From Gammaproteobacteria bacterium (GTDB taxonomy: Bacteria > Pseudomonadota > Gammaproteobacteria > Pseudomonadales > Azotimanducaceae), in contig JAPOVV010000110.1 of NCBI GenBank assembly GCA_026707945.1, positions 62,001 to 126,000 on the forward strand: a stretch of DNA of 64,000 bases. The letters run 5' to 3'. The position numbers and the translations under genes were made by a program. The notes below the pieces were generated by a model. That model saw only the letters and a program-made list of their open reading frames with translations. It ran no database searches and was not told where the DNA came from. Shown here piece after piece: positions 1-8,796 of the stretch (its first letter is position 1; each line of letters begins with the position of its first letter).

Positions 1-702
1 GTAGATATCGAAGGTCAGGAAAAAATCTGCGCCGGGCGCGTAGCCATCATCGGACTAGGAGGCTTAGGCGCACCCGCAGCGATATACCTTGCCAGTTCAG
101 GCGTCGGTAGTCTCACACTCGTTGACGACGACGATGTGGAAATATCGAACCTTCAACGACAGATCATTCACACAGAAGATTCGCTCAATTCGCCGAAGGT
201 GCTGTCGGGAAAGGTCGCTATCGAAAGACTGAATAGCAGAACGAACGTCGAGATCATTGATCGTCGCGTAGACGAAGATGAAATGGCAGCGTTAGCCTCT
301 CGTGTTGACGTGATGCTGGATGCGACCGACAACTTTACAACTCGCTACGCTCTGAATCGAGCTTGTCTTCGCACCAAGACGCCGCTCGTCTCTGGCGCAG
401 CGATTCGAATGGAAGGTCAGATTAGCGTGTTCGATCCCAGACACGACGACTCGCCTTGTTATCAATGCCTCTACCGCGATGGTCTAGATGAAGCCCTTAA
501 CTGCGCGGAGAACGGCGTACTAGCCCCGATGGTCGGAATCATCGGTACGATGCAAGCCATGGAAGTACTTAAGCTCCTAGGTGAATTCGGAGAATCCTTG
601 GTCGGAAAAGTAATCTACTTCGACGCTAAAACCATGCAGATTCGATCGTTCAAGCTCAATAGAGATCCGAATTGTGTCGCCTGTAGCTCGACTTCAGCGT
701 AA
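1..702 (+). CDS. moeB: MoeB/ThiF-family sulfur-carrier adenylyltransferase (5' end missing)
   Basis: The frame is already open at base 1, so about 20 N-terminal residues lie outside the window. The product is an E1-like enzyme that adenylates the C-terminal glycine of a small sulfur carrier (MoaD in molybdopterin synthesis, ThiS in thiamine synthesis) in the cytoplasm. Visible are the nucleotide-binding GLGGLG at residues 18-23 of the fragment, NLQRQ, DATDNF, and two zinc-binding pairs, CYQC and CVAC. An internal GTG at 136 cannot be the start because it would delete the glycine loop. No thi or moa genes are in the window, so MoeB against ThiF is undecided; MoeB is preferred because a molybdenum hydroxylase operon lies at 59-63 kb, which is only circumstantial. 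It converges on lipB with one base between the stops. Confidence 0.85.
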   Translation, partial: VDIEGQEKICAGRVAIIGLGGLGAPAAIYLASSGVGSLTLVDDDDVEISNLQRQIIHTEDSLNSPKVLSGKVAIERLNSRTNVEIIDRRVDEDEMAALASRVDVMLDATDNFTTRYALNRACLRTKTPLVSGAAIRMEGQISVFDPRHDDSPCYQCLYRDGLDEALNCAENGVLAPMVGIIGTMQAMEVLKLLGEFGESLVGKVIYFDAKTMQIRSFKLNRDPNCVACSSTSA

Positions 703-703
703 T

Positions 704-1333
704 TTAGTTCGCCGACTTCAAATTTGTCTCCGACTTAAACAAAGCACAAAAAGACGCTTCGAAAGCTCGCCGTGCTTTCGTCAAGTTGGCGTTTGGCGCT
801 AGGTCGATCAGTTGGGTCACAGTCATTCCCGGAATACCACAAGGATCAATGCTGTTAAAAGGTCCAAGATCCATGTCGACATTGAGACTAATACCGTGAT
901 AAGAACAGGCGCGCCGTACACGTAGCCCGAGCGAACCGATTTTTCGCCCAGCCACGTAAATACCAGGATGCCCTGATAAACGGGTGGCTCGCACCCCAAA
1001 CTCGCCGACCGTATCAATCATGGCCTGTTCGAGCAAGCACACAAAATCATGGACAGAGACACGGGCACGTTTTAGGTCTACTAGCGTGTATCCGACAACC
1101 TGTCCAGGACCGTGGTACGTAATCTGACCACCGCGGTCAGTATGAACAACCGGTATGTCCGGCTCAAGGAACAGGTGCTCTTGTTTCCCAGCTTGACCGA
1201 GGGTGAAGACGGGTGGGTGCTCGGTCAACCACAGTTCGTCCTCTGTTTTCTCTGTACGAGTGGCGGTGAACTCCCGCATGCGTTCCCAAGTCTGCAGGTA
1301 GTCGGTTTCCCCTAAATCTCTAACTTTCAGCAT
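704..1333 (-). CDS. lipB: Octanoyl-ACP:protein N-octanoyltransferase LipB
   Basis: LipB moves octanoyl groups from acyl carrier protein to the lipoyl domains of 2-oxoacid dehydrogenases and glycine cleavage H protein, in the cytoplasm. The family motifs are clear: RGGQITYHGPGQ, the catalytic lysine in GRKIGSLGL and the catalytic cysteine in IDPCGIPG. The longest open frame starts at 1426, but its first 31 residues lie inside dacA and look unlike LipB. The ATG at 1333 gives a 209-residue protein of normal length and a 14-base overlap with the end of dacA. It is the last gene of the operon. The ybeD gene that usually sits between dacA and lipB, and the lipA gene that often follows, are both missing here. 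Confidence 0.95.
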   Translation of the reverse strand: MLKVRDLGETDYLQTWERMREFTATRTEKTEDELWLTEHPPVFTLGQAGKQEHLFLEPDIPVVHTDRGGQITYHGPGQVVGYTLVDLKRARVSVHDFVCLLEQAMIDTVGEFGVRATRLSGHPGIYVAGRKIGSLGLRVRRACSYHGISLNVDMDLGPFNSIDPCGIPGMTVTQLIDLAPNANLTKARRAFEASFCALFKSETNLKSAN

Positions 1334-2504
1334 CGGTTGTTGTTGGGACCTGAGATCGCCTCTGGGTATCTTCGAACATGAGCAACACACTATCCCACAT
1401 TCTGCCGAATATCCCTTTCTCCTCAACTCTCGCCAAAGCGATTAGTGGCACGCGCGCGACCTCTTCTTCGGCCGCGATTAATCGTAGCTCGCCTAGTTTC
1501 GTACCAGCCTCAACGGGTGCCTCGATTAAGTCCGGCAATATCAACTCGCGAGTAACGCCGTCGAACAGACGTTGAAACATCGTTTTCTTGATCGTCTCTC
1601 CGACCCCAATCGGGACCTGTTCTGTTGTGCCGAACCAGATTCGCGCGTCAGTCACATGCTCTCCTTCGGAGACAAGGATCTTGGTTCGGTAGTTTCTGAA
1701 GCCGTAACTAAGCAACTTTCGCGTCTCGCGCGTTCTTGCCGAGGTGCTTTCGGCTCCCATCACGACACTGATGAGTCTCATATCGTCACGCTTCGCCGAG
1801 ACCGCTAAACAGTATCCCGCGTCTTCCGTGTACCCGGTCTTTATGCCGTCCACACTGGGGTCCAACGTCAGCAAGCGATTCCTGTTAGGTTGATTGATGT
1901 TGTTGTACTCGAACTCTCGTTCGGCGTATATCTTGTAGTGCTCGGGATAGTCGCGAATCAACGCATCTGACAGTATCGCAACATCTCGTGCAGACATGTA
2001 GTGATCAGGATCCGGCAACCCGGCAGAGTTCATGAAATAGGAATCCTCGAGACCGAGAGCTTCGCCAGTTCTGTTCATCATGACAGCGAACTGCTCCTCG
2101 GAGCCAGCAACATGCTCGGCGACCGCTACACTCGCGTCATTACCTGATTGGATTATGACGCCGCGTAATAGATCCGAGAACTTGACGATCGAGTTCGGAT
2201 CGATGAACATCCTTGAACCGACCGCTCGCCAAGCGTTTTCACTTACAACCACATCGTCGTCCATCGCGACCGAACCAGCAGCGATCTCTGCCGCTGCCAC
2301 GTAGCTCGTCATGATTTTTGTCAAACTCGCCGGCGCTAGTTTCTCACGACTGTTGTGCTCGAGCAGGATAGTGTGCGTCTCGGCGTCCATCAGTACATAA
2401 CCACTGGCCGCGATTGATGGCGGTGGCGGCAAAATCATTTGGGCGAGAACGCCTTGTCCAACGCACCCCACCATCACCATTGTGAGAAGACGCATCAGTC
2501 TCAC
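1320..2504 (-). CDS. dacA: D-alanyl-D-alanine carboxypeptidase, PBP5/6 family
   Basis: This is a periplasmic low-molecular-mass penicillin-binding protein that removes the terminal D-alanine from peptidoglycan pentapeptides. Residues 1-21 form a signal peptide ending at VLA. The serine-protease-like active site is complete: SLTK at 60-63, SGN at 120-122 and KTG at 222-224. Residues from about 285 on match the beta-rich PBP5 C-terminal domain, and the tail resembles the amphipathic helix that anchors these enzymes to the inner membrane. At 394 residues it has the usual length. It lies three bases downstream of rlpA and overlaps lipB, consistent with co-transcription. Confidence 0.95.
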   Translation of the reverse strand: MRLMRLLTMVMVGCVGQGVLAQMILPPPPSIAASGYVLMDAETHTILLEHNSREKLAPASLTKIMTSYVAAAEIAAGSVAMDDDVVVSENAWRAVGSRMFIDPNSIVKFSDLLRGVIIQSGNDASVAVAEHVAGSEEQFAVMMNRTGEALGLEDSYFMNSAGLPDPDHYMSARDVAILSDALIRDYPEHYKIYAEREFEYNNINQPNRNRLLTLDPSVDGIKTGYTEDAGYCLAVSAKRDDMRLISVVMGAESTSARTRETRKLLSYGFRNYRTKILVSEGEHVTDARIWFGTTEQVPIGVGETIKKTMFQRLFDGVTRELILPDLIEAPVEAGTKLGELRLIAAEEEVARVPLIALARVEEKGIFGRMWDSVLLMFEDTQRRSQVPTTTDAES

Positions 2505-2507
2505 GCT

Positions 2508-3269
2508 TTACTCCTTAATTAACGAAGAACCAATCTGCAGGTTCGTTGACAACCAATTGGCCACATGGTTCGCATCAGGTATCGAAGCAAAGTCGCCAAT
2601 CTTTACCCGATATCGATTCTCGTATTGATGCGGAATGATGGTCGTACTCAAATGACCTAGATTTAGTTCGACCAACCGACTAACCACAGACACCGCGGCA
2701 TCTCTACCGTAAACGTAGTTGGTTTCTAAGACAAATCGTTCACTAGGTTCTGTGACCAATTCGATCCGAACCGGTCGCGACCCCACATCACCGAAACCAA
2801 GTCGCTGCGCCGTCGCACGCGAGATGTCCAACAACTCGTCAGATCGGAAGGGACCTCGATCTGTCACGCGAACTATTGTCGCCTCTCCGTTAACCAGATT
2901 TGTCACGCGCAGAAAAGATGGGATCGGCAAGTATCGGTGAGCTGCGGTGAGTGCATCGTTTTCGAACGCTACACCGCTCAAAGCCAATCTCTCGTCAAAC
3001 CGTTCATCGCGCCAAGATGCATGTCCTTCTGCTACGTAATAATCGAGCTGCCGCCACGTGGTGTACGACAGTTCTCCAACCTGGTAACGCCCGTTCGCGC
3101 GTAGGTTTAAGTTACCCCACTGGACAACGGGTTCCGGATACCAGATGGGCTCAGCTGTTGGCGGTGGTTCTTCGACCGGAACCACTTCGATGATTTCTAC
3201 CGGTGGATTCAGCGACGCGCATGCAACCATCGCAGTGCACAGCATGGTCGCTAGCAGCGATTTACTCAT
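2508..3269 (-). CDS. rlpA: RlpA septal-ring lipoprotein / lytic transglycosylase
   Basis: RlpA is an outer-membrane lipoprotein that acts on glycan strands lacking stem peptides. The N-terminus is a lipoprotein signal with the predicted lipidated cysteine at residue 17 (MVAC). A double-psi beta-barrel follows at about 76-160, with GHASW, TAAHRYLP and VRVTDRGPF, the last holding the family's conserved aspartate. The C-terminal 70 residues fit a SPOR domain, which binds denuded peptidoglycan at the septum. Its start overlaps the mltB stop by four bases (ATGA), typical of translational coupling. Its motif GHASW replaces the more common GxASYY, a mild deviation. Confidence 0.92.
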   Translation of the reverse strand: MSKSLLATMLCTAMVACASLNPPVEIIEVVPVEEPPPTAEPIWYPEPVVQWGNLNLRANGRYQVGELSYTTWRQLDYYVAEGHASWRDERFDERLALSGVAFENDALTAAHRYLPIPSFLRVTNLVNGEATIVRVTDRGPFRSDELLDISRATAQRLGFGDVGSRPVRIELVTEPSERFVLETNYVYGRDAAVSVVSRLVELNLGHLSTTIIPHQYENRYRVKIGDFASIPDANHVANWLSTNLQIGSSLIKE

Positions 3270-4306
3270 AGTCGAGTCGCAATTCCGTCAGCAACTTCAA
3301 CAACGGCCTTCGCATACAAACGGCTGATGTTGTACCTCGTGATCACGTAAAAATTATGGTAGCCCAAGTAATAGTGAGTGGCTTCTTCCGTTTCGAATCT
3401 GAAAATCGATGCATATGCAGCATCACGATCGTCTTGTGTATCGATGCCAAGTGCCTTCCATTCAGCAACGGTTTTAGTTGGCGTTAACGAGGAATTTGCT
3501 AGTTCGTCAATTGCGTGACCGGACGCACCTACGCCCACTTGAGCAATCACCGGCTCATTAGGTTCCCACCCGTGATCCTTGAAATAAGCTGCGACGCTGC
3601 CAATCGCATCTACGACATTACGCCAAATATCACGTGCGCCATCACCGTCATAGTCAATGGCGAAATTACGATAGCTTGATGGGATGAATTGACCGTAGCC
3701 CATCGCCCCGGCGTACGACCCAACTAAATCTCCGATCGCAACACTCGCGCCTAGGGTGCCGCCTAGCTCTTCACGGTTGCAAGCGTTATGGTTATCAAAC
3801 GGTTTAACGCGTTCTTCGCAGCTTAAGATGAGAAACTCTTCGAGCTGACCTCGGAAGAACTTTCCGCGAGCCGGATAATCGAAGCCTAATGTCGCGAGTG
3901 CATCGAGAACTCGATAACGACCCATATTTCTACCGTAGTTCGTTTCAACGCCGATGATCGCCACGATGATTTCGATAGGTACGCCGAATTCTTCCTCCGC
4001 TCTTTTCAGCGTCACCATGTTCTCATGAGCAAACTGAACACCGTCCTCGATTCGGGTAGGCGTAACAAAAATCTCTCGATAGGAAATCCAAGGTTTTTTC
4101 TCGGCAGGTCGCGTGATCGCGTCAATGATGCTTTGTTGGTAGACCGCTTGATCAAGTACTGAGCGCACTTCAGCCGCCACAAAGCCGTGATCATTAACCA
4201 TGGTCGCGACGAACTCGTCCACGTCCTTTCTAGTGGAATAGTCCTCTGCTGCAATATAAGCTGTAAACGCGAATAACGTACAGCACGCAATCAATCTGAT
4301 ATTCAT
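3266..4306 (-). CDS. mltB: Membrane-bound lytic murein transglycosylase B
   Basis: MltB cleaves the beta-1,4 bond between N-acetylmuramic acid and N-acetylglucosamine and leaves 1,6-anhydro ends. The catalytic glutamate is E121 in IIGVETNYGR. A second family signature, GAMGYGQFIPSSY, is followed by the calcium-loop-like DYDGDGARDIW. The N-terminal 20 residues form a signal peptide ending near YIAA, with no evident lipobox although two cysteines (8, 9) are present, so it may be a soluble periplasmic form. Length, 346 residues, fits the family. It sits between rodA and rlpA as in other gammaproteobacteria. Confidence 0.93.
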   Translation of the reverse strand: MNIRLIACCTLFAFTAYIAAEDYSTRKDVDEFVATMVNDHGFVAAEVRSVLDQAVYQQSIIDAITRPAEKKPWISYREIFVTPTRIEDGVQFAHENMVTLKRAEEEFGVPIEIIVAIIGVETNYGRNMGRYRVLDALATLGFDYPARGKFFRGQLEEFLILSCEERVKPFDNHNACNREELGGTLGASVAIGDLVGSYAGAMGYGQFIPSSYRNFAIDYDGDGARDIWRNVVDAIGSVAAYFKDHGWEPNEPVIAQVGVGASGHAIDELANSSLTPTKTVAEWKALGIDTQDDRDAAYASIFRFETEEATHYYLGYHNFYVITRYNISRLYAKAVVEVADGIATRL

Positions 4307-4349
4307 TGGAAAGCGATCCTTGCTTCTCTACCCGTCCAGATTGGACGCT

Positions 4350-5462
4350 CTATCGTCCTCGTAATGCAGTAACGACGCCGAATCCAGCTAAGATCGTGAT
4401 GATCGACGTACCGCCGTAGCTAACTAATGGTAAAGGTACGCCAACGACCGGAAGTAGACCTGACACCATCATGACGTTCGTGAGCATGTATCCGAAGAAC
4501 ATCATTAAAAAACCAGCACTCGCCAAACGACCAAAGCGCGTTGGACAATTTCGACTCATGATCATCCCACGAGCAAATATGAAGAAAAACAAAGTCAATA
4601 AGGTCGCCGTGCCTACGAAACCGATTTCTTCGCCAACGACAGCCAACATGAAGTCGGTATGACCTTCAGGTAGAAAACTCAACTGGCTCTGCGTGCCTTC
4701 TCCCAATCCCTTGCCTGTAGCGCCACCCGATCCGAGTGCGATTTTCGATTGAATGATGTTCCAACCAGCTCCCAACGGGTTTCGATCGGGGTCGAGAAAC
4801 GTCATGATTCGCTGAATCTGGTACTCCGTGAGTAGCACACGCCAAGCGACGACAAATCCGATCACACCCAGAACGGTAGCAGCAACGATCCAGCGCCACT
4901 GAAGTCCCGCGAGAAACACCACACAAAGACACGCTGTCAGCACGAGTACCGTTGTACCGAAATCAGGTTGAGCGAAGACACATCCAACCGGAATACCAAT
5001 GATGATCAAACAGACGATCAAATCCCTAAAGCGAAGTGGGGTTGGCTTATCGTGTAAATACCACGCTAACGACAATGGCATTGCGACTTTTAAGATCTCA
5101 GATGGTTGGAATCGCGGTAACAATGGCCAATCAATCCACCGCATAGCGCCTTTTGCCTCATCTCCGAAATACAGTACGTACACCAAGAGACCTACAGTAC
5201 CTACGTACGCAACCGGTGTTAGGCCTACGTAGGTGTGCTCAGGAATTTGAGCCATCACAAACAACGCAGCAACGCCGATAAAAATTAACAAAACATGCCT
5301 AAACAACATGCTTGGGACATGACCAAGCGTCCCGCTCATAACCGTTAAACCCAACCCAAGTACTAGCACGATACCTAGTACTAGCCACGGATCGACATGG
5401 GCGTTATAAAGCCACGTGACTAACCGTGTATTGCGAACGTCGGGTTGAGGCAACTCAGTCAT
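4350..5462 (-). CDS. rodA: RodA (MrdB) peptidoglycan glycosyltransferase, SEDS family
   Basis: RodA polymerises lipid II into glycan strands during lateral wall growth, together with PBP2. The 370-residue product is a polytopic inner-membrane protein with about ten hydrophobic segments. SEDS signatures include the large extracellular loop with LGAGWNIIQSKIALGSGG, then FLPEGHTDFM and the C-terminal GVPLPLVSYGGTS. Its start codon overlaps the end of mrdA by eight bases, so the two partners of the elongasome are made together. A 43-base gap separates it from mltB. Confidence 0.96.
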   Translation of the reverse strand: MTELPQPDVRNTRLVTWLYNAHVDPWLVLGIVLVLGLGLTVMSGTLGHVPSMLFRHVLLIFIGVAALFVMAQIPEHTYVGLTPVAYVGTVGLLVYVLYFGDEAKGAMRWIDWPLLPRFQPSEILKVAMPLSLAWYLHDKPTPLRFRDLIVCLIIIGIPVGCVFAQPDFGTTVLVLTACLCVVFLAGLQWRWIVAATVLGVIGFVVAWRVLLTEYQIQRIMTFLDPDRNPLGAGWNIIQSKIALGSGGATGKGLGEGTQSQLSFLPEGHTDFMLAVVGEEIGFVGTATLLTLFFFIFARGMIMSRNCPTRFGRLASAGFLMMFFGYMLTNVMMVSGLLPVVGVPLPLVSYGGTSIITILAGFGVVTALRGR

Positions 5463-7374
5463 TCTGCGCTACGACCGTTGAGCTTAGAAGTTTCGCGTCG
5501 ATAACCGCTCGTGCTACCGGCGCCGCTTCCTTACTGCCACCGCCGCCATTCTCAACCACTACGGCAACCGCTATTTCTGGGTCTTTGAACGGCGCGAACG
5601 CAATGAATAACGCGTGATTTCGCTCATATTCGTCACGTTCTTCGTCGTCCAACTCTTCTCCTTCTCTTGCAGACTCAATCACTTGAGCCGTACCCGATTT
5701 TCCGGCCATCGTGTATGGGATATTGATCCCGATGTAAGCCCATGCAGTGCCATTCTGATCCAGACCTCTATTGCCTCGATGTACAACAGCGCTCATGGCC
5801 AATGCCATTCGTTCCCAATGCTCTGCCATGTCTGCTGGTTCTAACACTGCATGTCTCGGCTCCGGTTCCTCGACGACTTCAACCAAGCGTTGATCCGATC
5901 GTTTCAGCATCCTTGGTTGGACCCATGCCCCACGATTCGCTAGAACCGTCGCCATCGTGGCCAATTGCAAAGGCGTCACGTTGATATAGCCTTGCCCGAT
6001 TCCCAAAATGACCGAGTCGCCTGGATACCACCGTTCGTTATAGGTATTCAGCTTCCATTCGCGTGTTGGCAACACACCCGTTCCAGCCTCGTATAGGTCA
6101 TAAATGGTACGACGACCTAGCCCGAATCGTTGGGACACGAAATCAGCGAGACCGTCGACACTCATGCGACTGGCGATCGTATAGAAATACACATTCGAGG
6201 AACGGTAGATACCTCGGTGCATATCAACGCGACCGTGCCCTCCGGCTGAAGTACTGGTTCGATTCCAACTGCGGTATACCTGTTCCGACCCTGGTAGATT
6301 GAAATTTCCTTCGTCAACGATCACTTCATTCCAGTCCGTGATCTTTTCACTGAGAGCCATCAGCCCAACAACGGGTTTGAATGTCGAGCCCGGGGCATAG
6401 TTCCCTTGCACAGCGCGATTGAAAACCGGTTTGTCGCGATGGTCGTAAATTTGCCTGATTTCTTCCGAATTCGTTCCAGAGAGCATTTGATTCGGGTCGT
6501 AAGTTGGTTTACTAACCAGCGCCAAGATGCCACCCGTTTGGGGATCTATCGCAACGATGGCGCCCCGACGATCACCCAATGCCGCATCCGCTGCAAGTTG
6601 CACCTTGCTGTCGATGTAAAGCGTCAGCGACGCACCTCGCTTCGGTGGCGTTAGATCTTCCGGTTGTTCGCGAGTGGGTCTACCGCTCGCGTCTACTTCT
6701 ACCGAACGAGAACCCACAGTACCATGCAGTGAGCTTTCGTAAAACCGCTCGACGCCCGTACCGCCGATGAATTGAGTTGCCCGATAGTTGACTCGATCGA
6801 TCGAATCCAAATCTTCCTTCGCAATGCGTCGCACGGTCCCAATCGCGTGTACGAATTTCTCACCGTACAGGTAATGCCTGATCGTTTCGTACGTTACGAC
6901 CGCGCCATCGAGTTCATGTCGATTGACCGCAAGCTGTGCTTGCTCTTTGTCGGTGAGATCACGTTTCAGAATGATGGGATCGTGTTTAGGTCGGCCGCGG
7001 ATTCGTTCTTTGAATGCCTGCAATTCACCTGGAGCGAGTTCGATCAACTCGCTGAGCTTTGCGAACAGTGCATCTACACCGTCGATGCGTTCAGGAACGA
7101 GAGCGAGTGAAAGAATCTGACGGTTGTCTGCAAGAATTTCGCCGTTCGTGTCAAAAATCAATCCGCGCGGCGGTGCAATCGATTGAATCTGAATGCGATT
7201 GTTGAGCGACTGTGTTTGGTAGGCCTCGTGGTTGTAGATCTGTAGATATACCAGTCGTCCGAGGACGATGATCAACATCAAGAAACCGAGTACAACCAAG
7301 ATGAGCACGCGATCGCCAAAAGAGCGAAGTTCGCTACCTTCACTGTTGGTTCGCCCGTCAATTGATTCGTTCAT
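5455..7374 (-). CDS. mrdA: Penicillin-binding protein 2 (elongasome transpeptidase)
   Basis: PBP2 cross-links new peptidoglycan during cell elongation and activates RodA. It has a single transmembrane anchor at about residues 22-45, a pedestal/dimerisation domain, and a transpeptidase domain with complete active site: STFK at 330-333, SSN at 392-394 and KSGTA at 559-563. At 639 residues it has the expected length. The start overlaps the rlmH stop by four bases. The linker near 570-585 is unusually acidic (EGEELDDEERDEYE). No key residue is missing. Confidence 0.96.
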   Translation of the reverse strand: MNESIDGRTNSEGSELRSFGDRVLILVVLGFLMLIIVLGRLVYLQIYNHEAYQTQSLNNRIQIQSIAPPRGLIFDTNGEILADNRQILSLALVPERIDGVDALFAKLSELIELAPGELQAFKERIRGRPKHDPIILKRDLTDKEQAQLAVNRHELDGAVVTYETIRHYLYGEKFVHAIGTVRRIAKEDLDSIDRVNYRATQFIGGTGVERFYESSLHGTVGSRSVEVDASGRPTREQPEDLTPPKRGASLTLYIDSKVQLAADAALGDRRGAIVAIDPQTGGILALVSKPTYDPNQMLSGTNSEEIRQIYDHRDKPVFNRAVQGNYAPGSTFKPVVGLMALSEKITDWNEVIVDEGNFNLPGSEQVYRSWNRTSTSAGGHGRVDMHRGIYRSSNVYFYTIASRMSVDGLADFVSQRFGLGRRTIYDLYEAGTGVLPTREWKLNTYNERWYPGDSVILGIGQGYINVTPLQLATMATVLANRGAWVQPRMLKRSDQRLVEVVEEPEPRHAVLEPADMAEHWERMALAMSAVVHRGNRGLDQNGTAWAYIGINIPYTMAGKSGTAQVIESAREGEELDDEERDEYERNHALFIAFAPFKDPEIAVAVVVENGGGGSKEAAPVARAVIDAKLLSSTVVAQND

Positions 7375-7799
7375 GATCGGTGGTAGGCGTGACCTAGATT
7401 TATCGATCGTGCTCGGTAAAGTTGCTCACAAACCAGGATACGTGTCAATTGATGTGGCAGCGTCAAGGTAGAGAGTGACCAAACCAAATCGGCTTGAGCA
7501 AGATCTGCCTTTGAAAAGCCTACATCATCGCCAATCAACAAACAGACGTCGTCTCCCTGTCGCTCCCACGACACACATTGTCGTGCCAGCGACTCGCTCG
7601 TAAATGATTTGCCGGATTTATCGAGATAGACTCGCACAGCTCGATTCCCGCATGCTACGCTCATCCTTCGCATCCGTGTTTTAGCAGGGCTCCCCGCTAT
7701 GCGTTCGAGACTGAGGTTTGGTATTCGCTTGCTGTAGTCTCTGACGCCTTCATCTACCCATGAGGGTGCTTTGCCAAACACGAGCAATCTGTAATTCAA
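7371..7799 (-). CDS. rlmH: 23S rRNA (pseudouridine-1915-N3)-methyltransferase RlmH
   Basis: RlmH is a SPOUT-class methyltransferase that modifies pseudouridine 1915 in helix 69 of 23S rRNA. The cofactor-binding trefoil knot is visible in LLIGDDVGF and SLSTLTLPHQL, followed by EQLYRA and the terminal AYHRS. The 142 residues are about ten fewer than typical. The usual IGGxxG glycine pair appears as IGDDVG, a deviation in the cofactor loop, but the rest is well conserved. It overlaps both rsfS and mrdA by four bases. Confidence 0.93.
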   Translation of the reverse strand: MNYRLLVFGKAPSWVDEGVRDYSKRIPNLSLERIAGSPAKTRMRRMSVACGNRAVRVYLDKSGKSFTSESLARQCVSWERQGDDVCLLIGDDVGFSKADLAQADLVWSLSTLTLPHQLTRILVCEQLYRARSINLGHAYHRS

Positions 7800-8155
7800 A
7801 TCGCCTCTTGTTGTTTAACACCAATACCCCAGAGTCGCTCGAGATCGTAAAAATCACGCGCATCACGTTGCATTACGTGCACAACAACGTCACCCAAGTC
7901 GATTAACACCCACTCAGCAGCCGTCTGCCCCTCGATTCCGAGCACACGCGTTCCTCGATGTTTCGCATTTAGGACAACCGCATCCACGATTGCATTGACG
8001 TGGCGACGAGACGTACCTGTGGATATGACCATGTAATCGGTGAAGGACGATTGTGTACGGACATCTAAGGTACTGACGTCCTGAGCCTTTAGGTCGTTAA
8101 GGGTTTCAATAACGTTTGAGGTAGGGAAATTCTCGGTCCTCAAATACGACGTCAC
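7796..8155 (-). CDS. rsfS: Ribosomal silencing factor RsfS
   Basis: RsfS (Iojap/YbeB family) binds ribosomal protein L14 and blocks joining of the subunits when nutrients are short. The 119-residue product has the family core TDYMVISTGTSRRHVNAI, then GWVLIDLGDVVVHVM-like sequence (here EWVLIDLGDVVVHVM) and the FYDLERLWG tail. It overlaps nadD upstream and rlmH downstream by four bases each, so the cassette is likely translated from one message. Confidence 0.94.
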   Translation of the reverse strand: MTSYLRTENFPTSNVIETLNDLKAQDVSTLDVRTQSSFTDYMVISTGTSRRHVNAIVDAVVLNAKHRGTRVLGIEGQTAAEWVLIDLGDVVVHVMQRDARDFYDLERLWGIGVKQQEAI

Positions 8156-8796
8156 GCTCGGTAAAGTTGCTTATCGATTATATAGGCGAGAACTTCAGGA
8201 TGAAGCCAACGATTCACTGGTTTATTCTGTGAAATTTTGTTCCTGATCGTCGTCGCAGAGATGTCTAGAACGGGACTTTGAGAGATATATACTCGTCCCG
8301 CTTCGGCCGCGAGATCGCTTGCGTGATCGACCATCTGAAAGTCATCGCAAACTGGCGCTAAGCACACATTTGTGCGCTTCAGTACAAAAAAGCTTGCCTT
8401 AAGCCGTAGAGCGTCGTATCGAACCCACCGAGGTAGACTTGCTGCGGCATCGTCTCCCAGTGCCCAAATCACCGGTTTATCGGGCCGCCCACCCAGCTTT
8501 TCTACGGTCTCGATCGTGCGAGTTGAGCCCATGTCATGCATCTCAGTTGCGTCCGCGATTAGGTTTACCTCCGCTGCACACGCAAGTTGAAGCATCTGCC
8601 ACCGATGTTGAATGGCTTCAGGAAATTCGTCACGCAGTCTCGGGTTACCCGCAAGCATCATTCGAACACCTGCGCTTCCAAGCAACCGGGATACAGTTTT
8701 CGCAGCGTCGATGTGACCAAGGTGGATTGGATTAAAGGTGCCGCCAAAAACGACCGTGGCATTAACGATGGCGGATGGCACCGTCGCTGTATACAA
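8152..8796 (-). CDS. nadD: Nicotinate-nucleotide adenylyltransferase NadD
   Basis: NadD makes deamido-NAD from nicotinate mononucleotide and ATP, the penultimate step of NAD synthesis. The nucleotidyltransferase signature FGGTFNPIHLGH is at residues 17-28, and ISATTIRNKI near the C-terminus matches the ISxTxIR motif. The annotated ATG gives a 35-base overlap with proA; a later start near the codon for V11 would shorten this overlap, and the sequence does not decide. Length, 214 residues, is normal. A proA-nadD-rsfS order is typical of Pseudomonas-like genomes. Confidence 0.94.
   Translation of the reverse strand: MYTATVPSAIVNATVVFGGTFNPIHLGHIDAAKTVSRLLGSAGVRMMLAGNPRLRDEFPEAIQHRWQMLQLACAAEVNLIADATEMHDMGSTRTIETVEKLGGRPDKPVIWALGDDAAASLPRWVRYDALRLKASFFVLKRTNVCLAPVCDDFQMVDHASDLAAEAGRVYISQSPVLDISATTIRNKISQNKPVNRWLHPEVLAYIIDKQLYRA

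Noticed and set aside
1334-1426. Longer LipB start at 1426
   Set aside because: It lies inside dacA and adds residues unlike LipB; the ATG at 1333 gives the normal length.
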